A stretch of 64,000 nt of DNA. It comes from Kibdelosporangium banguiense (GTDB taxonomy: Bacteria > Actinomycetota > Actinomycetes > Mycobacteriales > Pseudonocardiaceae). A model generated the notes under the pieces. The model did no database searches, was not told the origin of the DNA, and worked only from the letters and a program-made list of their open reading frames with translations. The DNA lies in assembly GCF_017876405.1 (NCBI RefSeq), contig NZ_JAGINW010000001.1:9623203-9687202 (forward strand). Reading direction: 5' to 3'. Position numbers and translations under genes: made by a program. This document shows, one piece after another, positions 42,884 to 51,651 of this stretch. The first letter of the stretch is position 1; each line of letters begins with the position of its first letter.

Positions 42884-43550
42884 TGTCGCCCAGCAGGCCG
42901 TTCTCGTAGGCGAAGATCACCAGCTGGACGCGGTCACGCAGGTCCAGTTTGCCCAGCAGCCGCGAGACGTGTGTCTTCACGGTCGTCTCGCTCAGTACGA
43001 GCCAGTCGGCGATCTCCGCGTTCGACATCCCGGTCGACACCAGGCCCAGAACTTCGCGCTCCCGCCCGGTGAGCGTGCCGACCGGCCCGGCATCCGGTTT
43101 CGGAGCGGCCGGCACGAACGATCCGACCAGCCGCCGAGTCACCGACGGCGCGAACAACGCGTGCCCCGCGTGCACCGTGCGGACCGCCACCTGCAGGTCC
43201 TCCGGCTCGACATCTTTGAGCACGAACCCGGACGCCCCTGCCCGCAACGCGTCGTAGACGTGCCGGTCCAGGTCGAACGTGGTGACCACGAGCACCCGGA
43301 TCGCCGGGTCGCCGAGTGCGCGAATCAGCCGAGTGCCCTCAATGCCGTCCGTACCAGGCATCCGGACATCCATCAGCACGACGTCCGGGCGTAACTGCTC
43401 TGCTAACTCCGCAGCGCGGGCGCCGTCCCCAGCCTCCCCGACGACGTCGATGTCAGGCGCGGCGCCAAGCACAGTCCGTAGCCCGGCACGCACCACAACC
43501 TGATCGTCCGCAACGACCACCCGCACGGTTCGCTCCCCTATGCCTGCCAT
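42876..43550 (-). CDS. NarL/LuxR-family response regulator
   Basis: This 224-aa regulator has a receiver domain with the acidic pocket (VVADDQ), phospho-Asp in DVVLMDVRMPG, Thr/Ser and Lys switch residues (VVTTF, FVLKDVEPEDL), and a C-terminal LuxR HTH (LTGREREVLGLVSTGMSNAE, then TVKTHVSRLLGKLDLRDRVQ). It is complete. ATG 43550 puts the first strand in the normal place. It precedes the histidine kinase and overlaps its start by 8 bp, so the two are co-translated. Target genes are unknown. Confidence 0.92.
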   Translation of the reverse strand: MAGIGERTVRVVVADDQVVVRAGLRTVLGAAPDIDVVGEAGDGARAAELAEQLRPDVVLMDVRMPGTDGIEGTRLIRALGDPAIRVLVVTTFDLDRHVYDALRAGASGFVLKDVEPEDLQVAVRTVHAGHALFAPSVTRRLVGSFVPAAPKPDAGPVGTLTGREREVLGLVSTGMSNAEIADWLVLSETTVKTHVSRLLGKLDLRDRVQLVIFAYENGLLGDSG

Positions 43551-43596
43551 ATAGGGCCATCCTGGCACGCCCGTTAGATATCGGTGGTCACCGCTA

Positions 43597-43825
43597 GCCC
43601 AGTTGCGGCTCGGTGCAAGGCGGGCGGGAGTCGTATTCGGCGCGGGCGGTGTCGATGTGGGACAGGTGGGTGATGCTCCATTCCAGGAGGGGCGCGGTGG
43701 CTTCGCGGAGGGTCACGCCCATGGGGGGTGAGCTCGTAGCTGACATGGGGTGGCATCACGTTGTGGACGGTGCGGGTGAGGATTCCGTCGCGTTCGAGGC
43801 TGCGCAGGGTAAGGATTGGCGGCGT
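43597..43825 (-). pseudogene. HxlR-family regulator, truncated and frameshifted
   Basis: Read in two frames, the DNA gives the C-terminal part of an HxlR/MarR-like winged helix: LTLRSLERDGILTRTVHNVM then PPHVSYELTP, a one-base frame change in a C run near 43727, then MGVTLREATAPLLEWSITHL and HIDTARAEYDS to a stop at 43597. HxlR proteins are ~110-130 aa; the first recognition helices are absent and the homology begins where the tannase-like gene ends. It is not functional as a DNA-binding protein unless the frame change is a sequencing error, and even then the N-terminus is gone. Confidence 0.75.
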
Positions 43826-45474
43826 CAGCGTGTGCAGACGAAGCTTGAGGCTGCGTAAGGATCGCCGGCACGATATCTGGGCCAGGCGGGGTATTCGCAC
43901 AGTGGACGAGTGCGGTCGTGAGTGATGTCGGCAACGATGGGATTCGCAGGCGGCTGTCCTGTTTCGACCCAGCGTTCGAGTGCCGAGAGTGAGTCCCAGC
44001 CGGCGGCGAAGGCCGGCGTGCCGAAGTTCGCGTGGTTCGCCCCAGGCACGAGGTAGTACCGCATGAACGCGTGGGTGGACGAGGGGCCGAGCTTGGCGAG
44101 CACGCGCTGGTAGTAGTCGTTCGTCGAGCGATGGGAGACCAGCTCGTCGGCGGCGCCGTGCAGCAGGATCAGTTTGCCGCCGGTGCGGGCGAACGGACCG
44201 AGATCGACGTTGTTGCGGTCCTGGATCGTGGACAGGTGGCTGATTCGGCCGAGCCACTTTCCGGGATGCCGGGGATCCAGGTCGAGTGAGTTGTAGCCGG
44301 GGTCGCGGGTCAGGAAGTACTTGACCCATTGTTCCCAGTACTGCATCCCGTAGCCGCTTGTCACCGGCATGGGATTGGCCGGCGCGGTTGTGCCGAACCC
44401 GAGGAACGGGGTCCGCATGTCCGCGCCGGAGAGGAACGGGAAACCTGGGTATTCGGTCTCGCCACTGGCGACCCGGTACGGCCACCTGAACGGGGTGGAC
44501 ATGGCGATCACGGCCCCGATCTGGGGATCGGACAGGCAATCCGGACCGGCGTCGGCTCCGCCCGGGCAGCGAAGCACGTGCGGATCGAAGCCGCAGGCGC
44601 GAAGGTTCGAGACGACCTTGTCCTTGATGCCGTCCAGGCCGTCACACGCGTTGATCACACTGTTGTAGAGAAGCGTTTGCTTGGCGGGACTGGGGAAAAC
44701 GCCGGGGCGGGACAGGACCTGGACCAGGTACCCCACGTCCAGGACCTCCGCGAGGTTGTTCCAGGCGGGGTAGGCGGAGATCACGCCGTCGAACGCCTGT
44801 GGCCACCGTTGGGCGACGATGAGAGCCTCCCGCCCACCTGTCGAGCCGCCCGAGAAATAGACCTCGGCAGGGTTCTGCCCATAGGCGAGCCGGACGAGGA
44901 ACAGGCTGGCGTCGCGTGTCTTCTTCAGTGCGTCACCGGCAGCGAAGTTCTTCAACGCCTCGTCGTTCACGCCGAACGACCCGTCCAGCGACGGAACAGC
45001 CGCGGGGCCCTGCTGGTGGCCGGAGTCGCTGGCGAATGTCGCGTATCGCCGGGCCAAAGGCGCCGGTTGATCCGCGGGACCGAACGGTACGTTCATCGTC
45101 AGCGCGGGAATGGTCCCGTTGTAGCCGCCGCCACCGAACATCAGCGCCTTGTGATTCCAGCCGTGCGGCAAGGCAACGCGCATCTTGATCGCGGGCGCGG
45201 ACCGATCGACGGGAAAGATGTCGGCGTCGAGAAGGCAGTACTCGACCGTCTGGCCACTGACCACGCTGGTCGTGACCAACGCCGACTGAACGCGACCACC
45301 GGTTGTCGGCAGGCTCATCGCTGAGGCCGGAATCTTCCTCTGGTTCAGCTCCGCGCACGCCGGCACGGTCGTGGTCGTTGCGGTGGCGGATTCCGTGCCG
45401 AGCAAAAGGATCGCGGCCGGCAACAGAACCGTAGCCGCCAGCGCGGCGAGCCGACGAGTCGGTGTTGTACTCAC
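43825..45474 (-). CDS. Secreted tannase/feruloyl esterase family protein
   Basis: This 549-aa protein starts at GTG 45474 behind AAGGGG. A signal peptide (LAALAATVLLPAAILLLG) leads to cleavage near SATATT. The rest is the tannase/feruloyl esterase family: nucleophile Ser in SGGSTGGREAL, Asp in HGAADELV, His in PGANHANF and several Cys (ACDGLDG, LRACGF, RCPGG, DCLSDP) that form the family's disulfides and Ca-binding lid. It would hydrolyse aromatic or plant-derived esters outside the cell. It follows the truncated MFS gene by 13 bp in the same direction, so it is probably the last gene of the MerR-oxidoreductase-MFS unit. Confidence 0.9.
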   Translation of the reverse strand: MSTTPTRRLAALAATVLLPAAILLLGTESATATTTTVPACAELNQRKIPASAMSLPTTGGRVQSALVTTSVVSGQTVEYCLLDADIFPVDRSAPAIKMRVALPHGWNHKALMFGGGGYNGTIPALTMNVPFGPADQPAPLARRYATFASDSGHQQGPAAVPSLDGSFGVNDEALKNFAAGDALKKTRDASLFLVRLAYGQNPAEVYFSGGSTGGREALIVAQRWPQAFDGVISAYPAWNNLAEVLDVGYLVQVLSRPGVFPSPAKQTLLYNSVINACDGLDGIKDKVVSNLRACGFDPHVLRCPGGADAGPDCLSDPQIGAVIAMSTPFRWPYRVASGETEYPGFPFLSGADMRTPFLGFGTTAPANPMPVTSGYGMQYWEQWVKYFLTRDPGYNSLDLDPRHPGKWLGRISHLSTIQDRNNVDLGPFARTGGKLILLHGAADELVSHRSTNDYYQRVLAKLGPSSTHAFMRYYLVPGANHANFGTPAFAAGWDSLSALERWVETGQPPANPIVADITHDRTRPLCEYPAWPRYRAGDPYAASSFVCTR

Positions 45475-45487
45475 GCTGGCCCCTTTT

Positions 45488-46696
45488 TCAGTGGTAAAGG
45501 TGCGTTCCCGGGATGGCCTGCGGATCGTTACGGATCTCAGCGGTGTTCGTCTCGGGCAGGAACCACGCGCTGACGAAGGTGATCAGCCCCATCGCCATGA
45601 TGTAGGCGGCGACCGGCATGGTGCTCCCGGTGTTCGCGATGAGTGCTGTCATGAGGAACGGCGTGCCACCGCTGACGATGATCGCCGAGAGCTGGTAGGA
45701 CAACGACGCACCCGAGTAGCGGACGTTGGGCGCGAAGAGCTCGCCGAGGAAGCTGGCGATCGGGCCGTAGGTGAGGGTCTGGAACACGAAGCCCACCAGC
45801 ACCGCGACGAAGATCAACGGCAGCGACGCGGTGTCGACGAGCCAGAAGTACGGAAAGGCCCACACCGCCACGCCCAGGCCACCGATCAGGATCAGCGGCC
45901 GGCGGCCCACCTTGTCGGAGATGTGGCCCGACCAGGGGATGACCACGAGCATCGCCACGGAACTGAGCAGCACGACCGCGAGCAGCAGGTTGCGCTGCAG
46001 GCCAAGGGAGTTGGTGCCGTAGCTCAGCAGACCGGAGATGCTGACGTAGAAAAGGCTGTTGGTCGCCGAGAGGATCCCGCAACCGAGCAGAATCCTCGCC
46101 CACTTGCTCCGGATGACCTTGGCCAGCGGAGCGCGGACCACCGCGTCCCGCGGCTTGGAGACGTTGCGCTGCAGCTCGCGGAACTCCGGTGTGTCCTCCA
46201 CTTTGGCCTGGATGTAGAGCACCACCACGAACATCACGATGCTGACCAGGAAGGGAATGCGCCAGCCCCAGCTGAGGAAGGCGTCGTCCGGCAGCAGGGC
46301 GCCGGCGGCCACGAAGATCAGGTTCGACAGGATCACCGCGACCGGAACGCTGACCTGCCCGAAGGTTCCGGCGAAACCGCGCCGCTTGGGGCCGACGGAC
46401 TCGGTGAGCAGCAGTATGATTCCGCCCCACTGGCCGCCGGCCGCGAGCCCCTGCAGGAAGCGCAGTGTGACCAGCAGAATCGGCGCCAGCGCGCCCACGG
46501 CCGACGCACTGGGCAGGCAGCCGATCAGGAAGGTCGCCGCACCCATGAGCGCCAGGCACGTCACGACAACCGGCTTGCGGCCGTACTTGTCACCGAAGTG
46601 CCCGGCGAGCACCCCGCCGATCGGACGCGCCACGAAGCCCGCCCAGAACGTGCTGAAGGCAAGCAGTGTCCCGGTCAGAGCCTGACGGCGTCTCAT
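45488..46696 (-). CDS. MFS transporter of the metabolite:H+ symporter group, N-terminally truncated
   Basis: This 402-aa protein is recognisable as an MHS-type MFS transporter (FVARPIGGVLAGHFGDKYGR; LRFLQGLAAGGQWGGIILL; SGHISDKVGRRPLIL). The family normally has ~440-460 residues and starts with a first helix containing an EWYDFF-type segment before LLAFSTFWAGF. Here only MRRRQALTGT precedes that point, so TM1 and the first loop are missing. The ATG overlaps the stop of the upstream oxidoreductase gene (ATGA), giving a tidy-looking but probably secondary start. Missing TM1 usually abolishes transport, so this is probably a pseudogene or a strongly altered transporter. Confidence 0.75.
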   Translation of the reverse strand: MRRRQALTGTLLAFSTFWAGFVARPIGGVLAGHFGDKYGRKPVVVTCLALMGAATFLIGCLPSASAVGALAPILLVTLRFLQGLAAGGQWGGIILLLTESVGPKRRGFAGTFGQVSVPVAVILSNLIFVAAGALLPDDAFLSWGWRIPFLVSIVMFVVVLYIQAKVEDTPEFRELQRNVSKPRDAVVRAPLAKVIRSKWARILLGCGILSATNSLFYVSISGLLSYGTNSLGLQRNLLLAVVLLSSVAMLVVIPWSGHISDKVGRRPLILIGGLGVAVWAFPYFWLVDTASLPLIFVAVLVGFVFQTLTYGPIASFLGELFAPNVRYSGASLSYQLSAIIVSGGTPFLMTALIANTGSTMPVAAYIMAMGLITFVSAWFLPETNTAEIRNDPQAIPGTHLYH

Positions 46697-47616
46697 GCCA
46701 CCTTGATGACAACCTTGCCTGAAGCGTGGCCGTTCTCCACGGTGGCAAGGGCGGCCGGGGCGTCGGAGAGCGGGTGGACCGCGGTGATCACAGGTGTGAG
46801 GACTCCGTCGAGGGCCAGCCGGGCGGACCGCTCCAGGTTCTCGCGGTCGAGGCGACGCTCAACGACACGCCCACCGAGATCGGGCACAGACATATCGCCC
46901 ACGGCGATGACGTTACGAGGATCCCGGGCCAGTGGGGCGACCGTCCGCAGCGAGGCTCCTCCGACCAGGTCGACGATCCCGTCGAAGCCGTCCGGAACCA
47001 GCTCGCGTGCCGCGGCGACGACGTCCCCTGCGGTGTAGTCGATGAACCGCACCCCGACGGCCTCGGCGTGCTCGCGCTTGGCGGTACTCCCGGTGCCGAT
47101 CACACGCAGCTCGCGTCCGACGGCCAGCCGGGCGACGGCGAGACCGACCCCTCCCCCGACCCCGTTGACCAGGACCGTGGCACCGGCCGGGAGACCGAGC
47201 TGGTCGAGCGCATCCACTGCGGTCGTGCCAGCCACTGGCAGCGTTGCCGCCACGGTCGCAGACAGACCTGCCGGAATACGCGCGGTGTTCGGCGCGGACA
47301 GCACCGTCGTCTCGGCGTGGGTGCCGCCACCGGTGAGTGCGAAGCCGAAGACCGCGTCACCCACCTCGAGCCCGTCGACGTCCTCGCCCAGGGCGAGAAC
47401 GGTTCCCGCCGCTTCCATGCCCAGCACGAGGGGAAACGGACGCCCGCCGTCGAGCCCGGAGACCAGACCCGAGCGCAGCAGGTGGTCGAGAGGGTTCACA
47501 CCGGCGACCTCGACCCGGATCAGCACCTCACCGCGACCGGGGACCGGATCGGGACGATCGAAGAACTCCTGCACCTCGGGCCCGCCATACCTGCCGAAAC
47601 CCCACGCCTGCCCCAT
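46693..47616 (-). CDS. NADP-dependent oxidoreductase, MDR/quinone reductase family
   Basis: This complete 307-aa zinc-less medium-chain dehydrogenase/reductase has the GroES-like domain (PVPGRGEVLIRVEVAGVNPL) and the NADP Rossmann motif VNGVGGGVGLAVARL. No structural zinc Cys cluster is present. Relatives reduce quinones or enones, often as stress or detoxification enzymes. ATG 47616 follows GGGAGGCGG. The MerR gene upstream on the same strand is the probable regulator, which fits a redox- or drug-responsive unit. Confidence 0.88.
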   Translation of the reverse strand: MGQAWGFGRYGGPEVQEFFDRPDPVPGRGEVLIRVEVAGVNPLDHLLRSGLVSGLDGGRPFPLVLGMEAAGTVLALGEDVDGLEVGDAVFGFALTGGGTHAETTVLSAPNTARIPAGLSATVAATLPVAGTTAVDALDQLGLPAGATVLVNGVGGGVGLAVARLAVGRELRVIGTGSTAKREHAEAVGVRFIDYTAGDVVAAARELVPDGFDGIVDLVGGASLRTVAPLARDPRNVIAVGDMSVPDLGGRVVERRLDRENLERSARLALDGVLTPVITAVHPLSDAPAALATVENGHASGKVVIKVA

Positions 47617-47722
47617 CTTCTGCCGCCTCCCGCATGACCGGCCCGGTGGTTCCGGGCTCTGCGGCCATCCTCACCGCTCACACCGATGTAAGAGGCAACC
47701 GGCTGAGGTGCAGGTCACAGCA

Positions 47723-48118
47723 TCAGGCCGACCGTGGCACCGGTTCCGAGGTAGTGGACAGCCCCGCCCGGTGCCGACTGTTGGCTTCGATCAGCACGTC
47801 AAGCGCATCTCGGGTCTGGATCAGGTGCGCGATGTCGGCATCGATCCGGTCGCGCACGCGCGTCATCGTCGCGAACGCCAGCTCGACGACATCCGGATCA
47901 CTGGGTGTCTCCACGCACGGCAGCACAGCCGCGATCACCTGGCTGGACATACCCGCGTCGAACAGCTGCCGGATGAGCGACACACGCTCGACCTCGGCAT
48001 CGGAGTAGTGACGCTGCCCGGCGTCGGAGCGTGAGCTCGTCAGCAAGCCTTGCTCTTCGTAGTACCGCAGTGAGCGCGGACTCACGCCCGTGCGCTTGGA
48101 CAGCTCGCCGATCCGCAT
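47723..48118 (-). CDS. MerR-family transcriptional regulator
   Basis: This 131-aa protein starts at ATG 48118. It has the MerR winged helix MRIGELSKRTGVSPRSLRYY, the EEQGLLTSSR wing, QRHYSDAEVERVSLIRQL and a long dimerisation coiled coil. There is one Cys (LPCVE) in the effector region, so it is not an obvious metal or 2Fe-2S sensor. It belongs to the small-effector MerR group. It precedes the oxidoreductase, MFS and esterase genes and probably activates them from the 106-bp gap at 47617-47722. Confidence 0.9.
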   Translation of the reverse strand: MRIGELSKRTGVSPRSLRYYEEQGLLTSSRSDAGQRHYSDAEVERVSLIRQLFDAGMSSQVIAAVLPCVETPSDPDVVELAFATMTRVRDRIDADIAHLIQTRDALDVLIEANSRHRAGLSTTSEPVPRSA

Positions 48119-48194
48119 CCCTGAAAGCCTACGCCCGCGTGCGTGCCGGTCGGACACCGCGCGCTGGCACTGGGTGCGGCCGCTGTCGATCCGT

Positions 48195-49400
48195 CTACTG
48201 CTCGTTTTCGGCTTGACGGCGTCGGTATTCCGCCGCCCTGGTCTGGTAGTTCTGGTGTTCCCGCGCGTGGTCCGGGGGAAGGTGCGGGGCGTCCGGGGAC
48301 GTCGTGGCGAAGAAGCGCTTGAGCGCGGTGTTCGAGCTGACGGCGAGTTCCCCGGATCGCGGGAACATCGCTGACTCGTAGCGTGCGACCGCGTCGTCGA
48401 GACTGCTCTCCTTCTTGATGGCGTGTGCGAGTTCCGCGCCGTCGAGCAACGCGAGATTCGTGCCGTGGCCGCCGAAGGGTGCCATCAGGTGGGCCGCGCC
48501 GCCGATCAGGGTGACACCGGGGACGTGGTCCCACGTCAGCGGAGCGGGCAGAGCCCAGAAGCTGCGCTGCACGTAGTCGCCGTCGTTGCCGGTGATCAGT
48601 GGGCGCATGACCGCGGACCATTCGCTGAACTCCCGCAACAGGTGGGACCGGATCGCCTCGCGGTCGGTGAGGTCCACGCCGGCCGTGACGTGCCAGTCGA
48701 GTTCGGCGCGGAAGGCTATGTGGCCGCGGACCACACCGTTGCTGTTGCGCTGGACGATCACCGCGCGGCCGTCGCCGTCGGTGGAGAACATGTGGCCCTC
48801 GCCCACGATCGCGGCGACTTCGGGGTGCCTGGTGTCCACGTCGTCGAATCGGGCGTCGAGGAAGTGGACGCCGAAATACTGCGGCACCGCGTCGGTGAGC
48901 AGCCGGCGAACCGGTGACCACACGCCATCGGCGCCGATGACGAGGTCGGCTTCCGCGCTGGCACCGTTGGCGAACTCCAAGCGGTGCGTCCCGTCTCCGA
49001 GCGGGGTCGCGCGCACCAGTTTGTGTCCCCAGTGGACCGTGCCGGGCGCCAAGTGCTCGTACAGCATGCTCCGCAGCTGGCCGCGGTCGATCTCGGGAGC
49101 GGCCTCGTCGCCTTCAGCGGGAGTGAACTCGGCCAGGACGGTGCCATGGTGGTCGCGGCGGCTCTTGGCCTGGCCTTCCATCCGGGACAACGCCAGGAAC
49201 GCGTCCAGCAGCCCGGCGTCCTCCAACGCGATCTGGCCTGCGTCGGCATGCAGGTCGAGTGACCCTCCTGGGTCTCGGGAGTCCACGGCGGCGTCCGCGT
49301 CGTACACCGCCGGTTGGAAGCCGTGTCCCTGCAGGACGCGAGCGCACATCAAGCCGGCGGGGCCGCCGCCGACTATGGCGATGCGGGGTGAGGTTGTCAT
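48195..49400 (-). CDS. FAD-dependent aromatic/drug monooxygenase (TetX-like)
   Basis: This 401-aa class A flavoprotein monooxygenase has the Rossmann motif IAIVGGGPAGLMCARVL, the middle motif EADLVIGADGVWSPVR and the FAD motif GVTLIGGAAHLMAPFGGHGT. Of the TetX-like features, the Arg-Gly-Gln segment (IDRGQLRSML) is clear. Relatives hydroxylate antibiotics such as tetracyclines or small aromatics. It is divergent from a TetR-family gene, and a nearly perfect operator lies between them, so it is probably induced by its own substrate, as in the classic detoxification layout. Confidence 0.9.
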   Translation of the reverse strand: MTTSPRIAIVGGGPAGLMCARVLQGHGFQPAVYDADAAVDSRDPGGSLDLHADAGQIALEDAGLLDAFLALSRMEGQAKSRRDHHGTVLAEFTPAEGDEAAPEIDRGQLRSMLYEHLAPGTVHWGHKLVRATPLGDGTHRLEFANGASAEADLVIGADGVWSPVRRLLTDAVPQYFGVHFLDARFDDVDTRHPEVAAIVGEGHMFSTDGDGRAVIVQRNSNGVVRGHIAFRAELDWHVTAGVDLTDREAIRSHLLREFSEWSAVMRPLITGNDGDYVQRSFWALPAPLTWDHVPGVTLIGGAAHLMAPFGGHGTNLALLDGAELAHAIKKESSLDDAVARYESAMFPRSGELAVSSNTALKRFFATTSPDAPHLPPDHAREHQNYQTRAAEYRRRQAENEQ

Positions 49401-49482
49401 GGGGTGAGTCCTTCCACGGGTGCTGCGGCGGCGTGTTCGTCGCCGGTGGGAGCAGGCCGGACGGTCCGACTCCGCACACCAT

Positions 49483-49518
49483 ACATAGAACTGTTCTACA
49501 AATCGAACGGTTCTATGT
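49483..49518. promoter_or_regulatory. Inverted-repeat operator between monooxygenase and TetR genes
   Basis: Arms ACATAGAACTGTTC (49483-49496) and GAACGGTTCTATGT (49505-49518) match at 13 of 14 positions around an 8-bp spacer. The dyad lies between start codons at 49400 (minus) and 49554 (plus), where a TetR dimer could repress both genes. It is AT-rich against the local background. Confidence 0.8.
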
Positions 49519-49553
49519 TTCGACCCGTTCAACACGGAGGTTAGAGTGGAGAC

Positions 49554-50159
49554 ATGACTGAGGCAGGACGCCGCGAGCGCAAGAAGGCCGCCACTCGCCA
49601 GGCCTTGGCCGACGCCGCACTGGCGCTGTTCCTGGAGCGGGGCTACGACGCGGTCGGCGTGCGGGAGATCGCCGACACCGCCGACGTCTCGGTGGCCACC
49701 CTGTTCAAACACTTCCCTGACGGCAAAGAAGCACTGGTCTTCGACCAAGACGCCGACCGCGAGACCGCGCTCGTCACCGCGGTCCGCGAGCGCCCAGCCG
49801 GCCAGTCCATCCCCCAGGCACTGCGCCAACTGCTGCGCGACGAACGCTCCCCGCAGGTCCACACCGACCCACGCCTGGCCGACTTCCTCCGCCTGATCGA
49901 CACCACTCCCCCACTGCGTGAGTACTTCCGCCGTATGTGGCTGCGCCACGAGAACGCCTTGGCCGCAGCGATCGCCGCCGACACCGGGCTACCCGAGGAC
50001 GACGCCGGCTGCCAGGCGCTGGCCCACTTCGCCCTCGAAGCCGTCGCCCTCGCCCGAGGGCGGGACGACGCCGAGTCCGCACTCGACCGGATCTTCGCCT
50101 TGCTCGACACCGGATGGACGGACACGACGAAGAAACCCACGAGGCACGACGACACCTGA
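49554..50159 (+). CDS. TetR-family transcriptional repressor
   Basis: This 201-aa regulator has the N-terminal TetR HTH: ATRQALADAALALFLERGYD then GVREIADTADVSVATLFKHF, followed by an all-helical ligand domain. ATG 49554 follows a GGAGA-type site. It is divergent from the flavin monooxygenase gene and almost certainly binds the 36-bp dyad at 49483-49518. The ligand is probably a substrate of the monooxygenase. Confidence 0.92.
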   Translation: MTEAGRRERKKAATRQALADAALALFLERGYDAVGVREIADTADVSVATLFKHFPDGKEALVFDQDADRETALVTAVRERPAGQSIPQALRQLLRDERSPQVHTDPRLADFLRLIDTTPPLREYFRRMWLRHENALAAAIAADTGLPEDDAGCQALAHFALEAVALARGRDDAESALDRIFALLDTGWTDTTKKPTRHDDT

Positions 50160-50416
50160 TGGCAGCCAATGACCTGCGCCGCAACAGAACGCGTCGAAGT
50201 GTCCAAGGACGCGGATTCGCTGGCGAATCACCACCCGCAGGCGCTCGCCGTGAAGTCGCCCTCGATGTCCACATCGGACGCCTGTTGGGCATCGAATCCG
50301 TGCCCGAAGGCACAGATCACCCGCCAATGCTGGCGTTCATCTACGACGGCGGCACACGCCATCACGGACGGCGTGCCTATCAGTGTCCATTTAGATCGAT
50401 CAGCGCAACGGACCGG

Positions 50417-50554
50417 TCACAGTTCGGGATCACCTGGCGGGATCGCCTTGGCCAACGTGTCGTTGATGGTCGCGTAGTTCCCGATCGTCCGTCGCACCAT
50501 CTCGGCGAAGGACTCCATCTGCTGCAGGTTGACCGTATATCCATCGTGCACCAT
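50417..50554 (-). CDS. Possible fragment of a small WXG100/ESX-like protein
   Basis: A 45-codon frame reads DGYTVNLQQMESFAEMVRRT and IGNYATINDTLAKAIPPGDP, which resembles the N-terminal helix of WXG100-like type VII secretion substrates. It lacks a ribosome site and ends before a full helical hairpin, so it is probably a remnant. The rest of 50160-50603 holds nothing I can identify. Confidence 0.25.
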   Translation of the reverse strand: MVHDGYTVNLQQMESFAEMVRRTIGNYATINDTLAKAIPPGDPEL

Positions 50555-50603
50555 CCGGTCTGTTCGAGTGCCGGTTCTGCGGCTGGCCATGCAGAACCCG
50601 AGC

Positions 50604-51008
50604 TCAGGTCCTGTTCTCCTTGCGACGAACGAACTTCAGCCCTGACCAGTCGTCCCCGAGCGCGGCCACCTTCACATCGACGACCCCCAGTGGAAGGAAG
50701 ATCTCGCGCAAGGTGTTCTCGGTGACATCGCTGACGTGACCGGCCGCGCGCCGGGGCCAGCCGATCCACAGCATGGCTTGATCAGCCAGACTGCGAACCA
50801 GTTCAGGCGCTTCTGCCGCGATGTCATTGGCAGCACGATAGAACGCCACCGTGATGTCGGCGTCGGCTGTGTCGCCGCGGACGATGGCGCAGGTGTCCGG
50901 GGCATCCGGGATCGCCCAATCGTCCGGCCCGTGGTGCAGGTGGACCTGGTGCCCCGGCTTGATCCCGATCTTCTTCGCCAGCGGCGTACCGGAATAGCCC
51001 GCGGTCAT
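50604..51008 (-). CDS. DUF3052 family protein
   Basis: This 134-aa cytosolic protein starts MTAGYSGTPLAKKIGIKPGH, the hallmark of DUF3052 proteins, which are widespread in actinobacteria and of unknown function. It has no membrane segment. It overlaps the VOC gene stop by 4 bp (ATGA), making it the third gene of an ArsR-VOC-DUF3052 operon. This arrangement recurs in actinobacteria and hints at a small-molecule or metal response. Confidence 0.8.
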   Translation of the reverse strand: MTAGYSGTPLAKKIGIKPGHQVHLHHGPDDWAIPDAPDTCAIVRGDTADADITVAFYRAANDIAAEAPELVRSLADQAMLWIGWPRRAAGHVSDVTENTLREIFLPLGVVDVKVAALGDDWSGLKFVRRKENRT

Positions 51009-51355
51009 CGCTGGATCAAAGTCAGGATGTTGCCCGCCGGGTCCTTGACCTGGGCTTTGGTCACCCAGCCGTTGTCGGTCGGGGGCATGTGTACGGTGCC
51101 ACCCAGTTCCGTTGCCTGGCTGACTGTCCGCTCGAGGTCATCGACCGCGATTCCCAGGGTGACAGCGGGCTGCGGGTCGCTCACGATCGACCCGGCCAGA
51201 CCGCCGGGGGTTTGCACCAACGTGTAGCCGGGCCCTTTCGGATCGACCTGCCAGTTCAGCAGACCGCCGTAAAACCGTTGCAGCGCACCATCATCGGCGC
51301 CGCTGATGTCGAAGTGCACCACTGAGTTCGCTTGATGGACTGATCTGTCACTCAT
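51005..51355 (-). CDS. VOC-family (glyoxalase/bleomycin-resistance fold) protein
   Basis: This 116-aa protein has the paired beta-alpha-beta-beta-beta units of the VOC fold: VVHFDISGADDGALQRFYGG, LLNWQVDPKG and the C-terminal VKDPAGNILTLIQR. It could be a glyoxalase-like enzyme or a small-molecule binding protein; the metal ligands cannot be assigned confidently. It overlaps the ArsR gene by 4 bp and is probably controlled by it. Confidence 0.85.
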   Translation of the reverse strand: MSDRSVHQANSVVHFDISGADDGALQRFYGGLLNWQVDPKGPGYTLVQTPGGLAGSIVSDPQPAVTLGIAVDDLERTVSQATELGGTVHMPPTDNGWVTKAQVKDPAGNILTLIQR

Positions 51356-51651
51356 GGCGGGCTGCTCCTGTCACGGTTGATCGGAAAGGCACGGGACAGC
51401 AGATCGATGGTGTGCGCCAGCTGTTGCGGGCACGCCCGGTAGAGCCGATGGGTGCCATCGGCCCGCATCTCGACGAGGCCAGTCTTGCGCAACACCTTGA
51501 GGTGCTCCGACACACTGGCCGGAGCCAGGCCCAACCGCTCGGCCAACTCGCCCGCACCCCGTTCACGGTCCCAGGTCGCCATCAGGATGCGCCGACGATG
51601 ACTGCTGGCGATGGCCCGCAACAGTTCGTCAAGTCCCGCTGGCTCGACCAC
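51352..51651 (-). CDS. ArsR-family transcriptional regulator
   Basis: This 99-aa winged-helix protein has the ArsR HTH AGELAERLGLAPASVSEHLK and the wing VLRKTGLVEMRADGTHRLYR. It has no Cys pair in helix 3, so it is not a classical metal sensor. The start is GTG 51651. It is the first gene of the ArsR-VOC-DUF3052 operon. The upstream 51652-51833 region holds its promoter and otherwise nothing recognisable. Confidence 0.88.
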   Translation of the reverse strand: MVEPAGLDELLRAIASSHRRRILMATWDRERGAGELAERLGLAPASVSEHLKVLRKTGLVEMRADGTHRLYRACPQQLAHTIDLLSRAFPINRDRSSPP

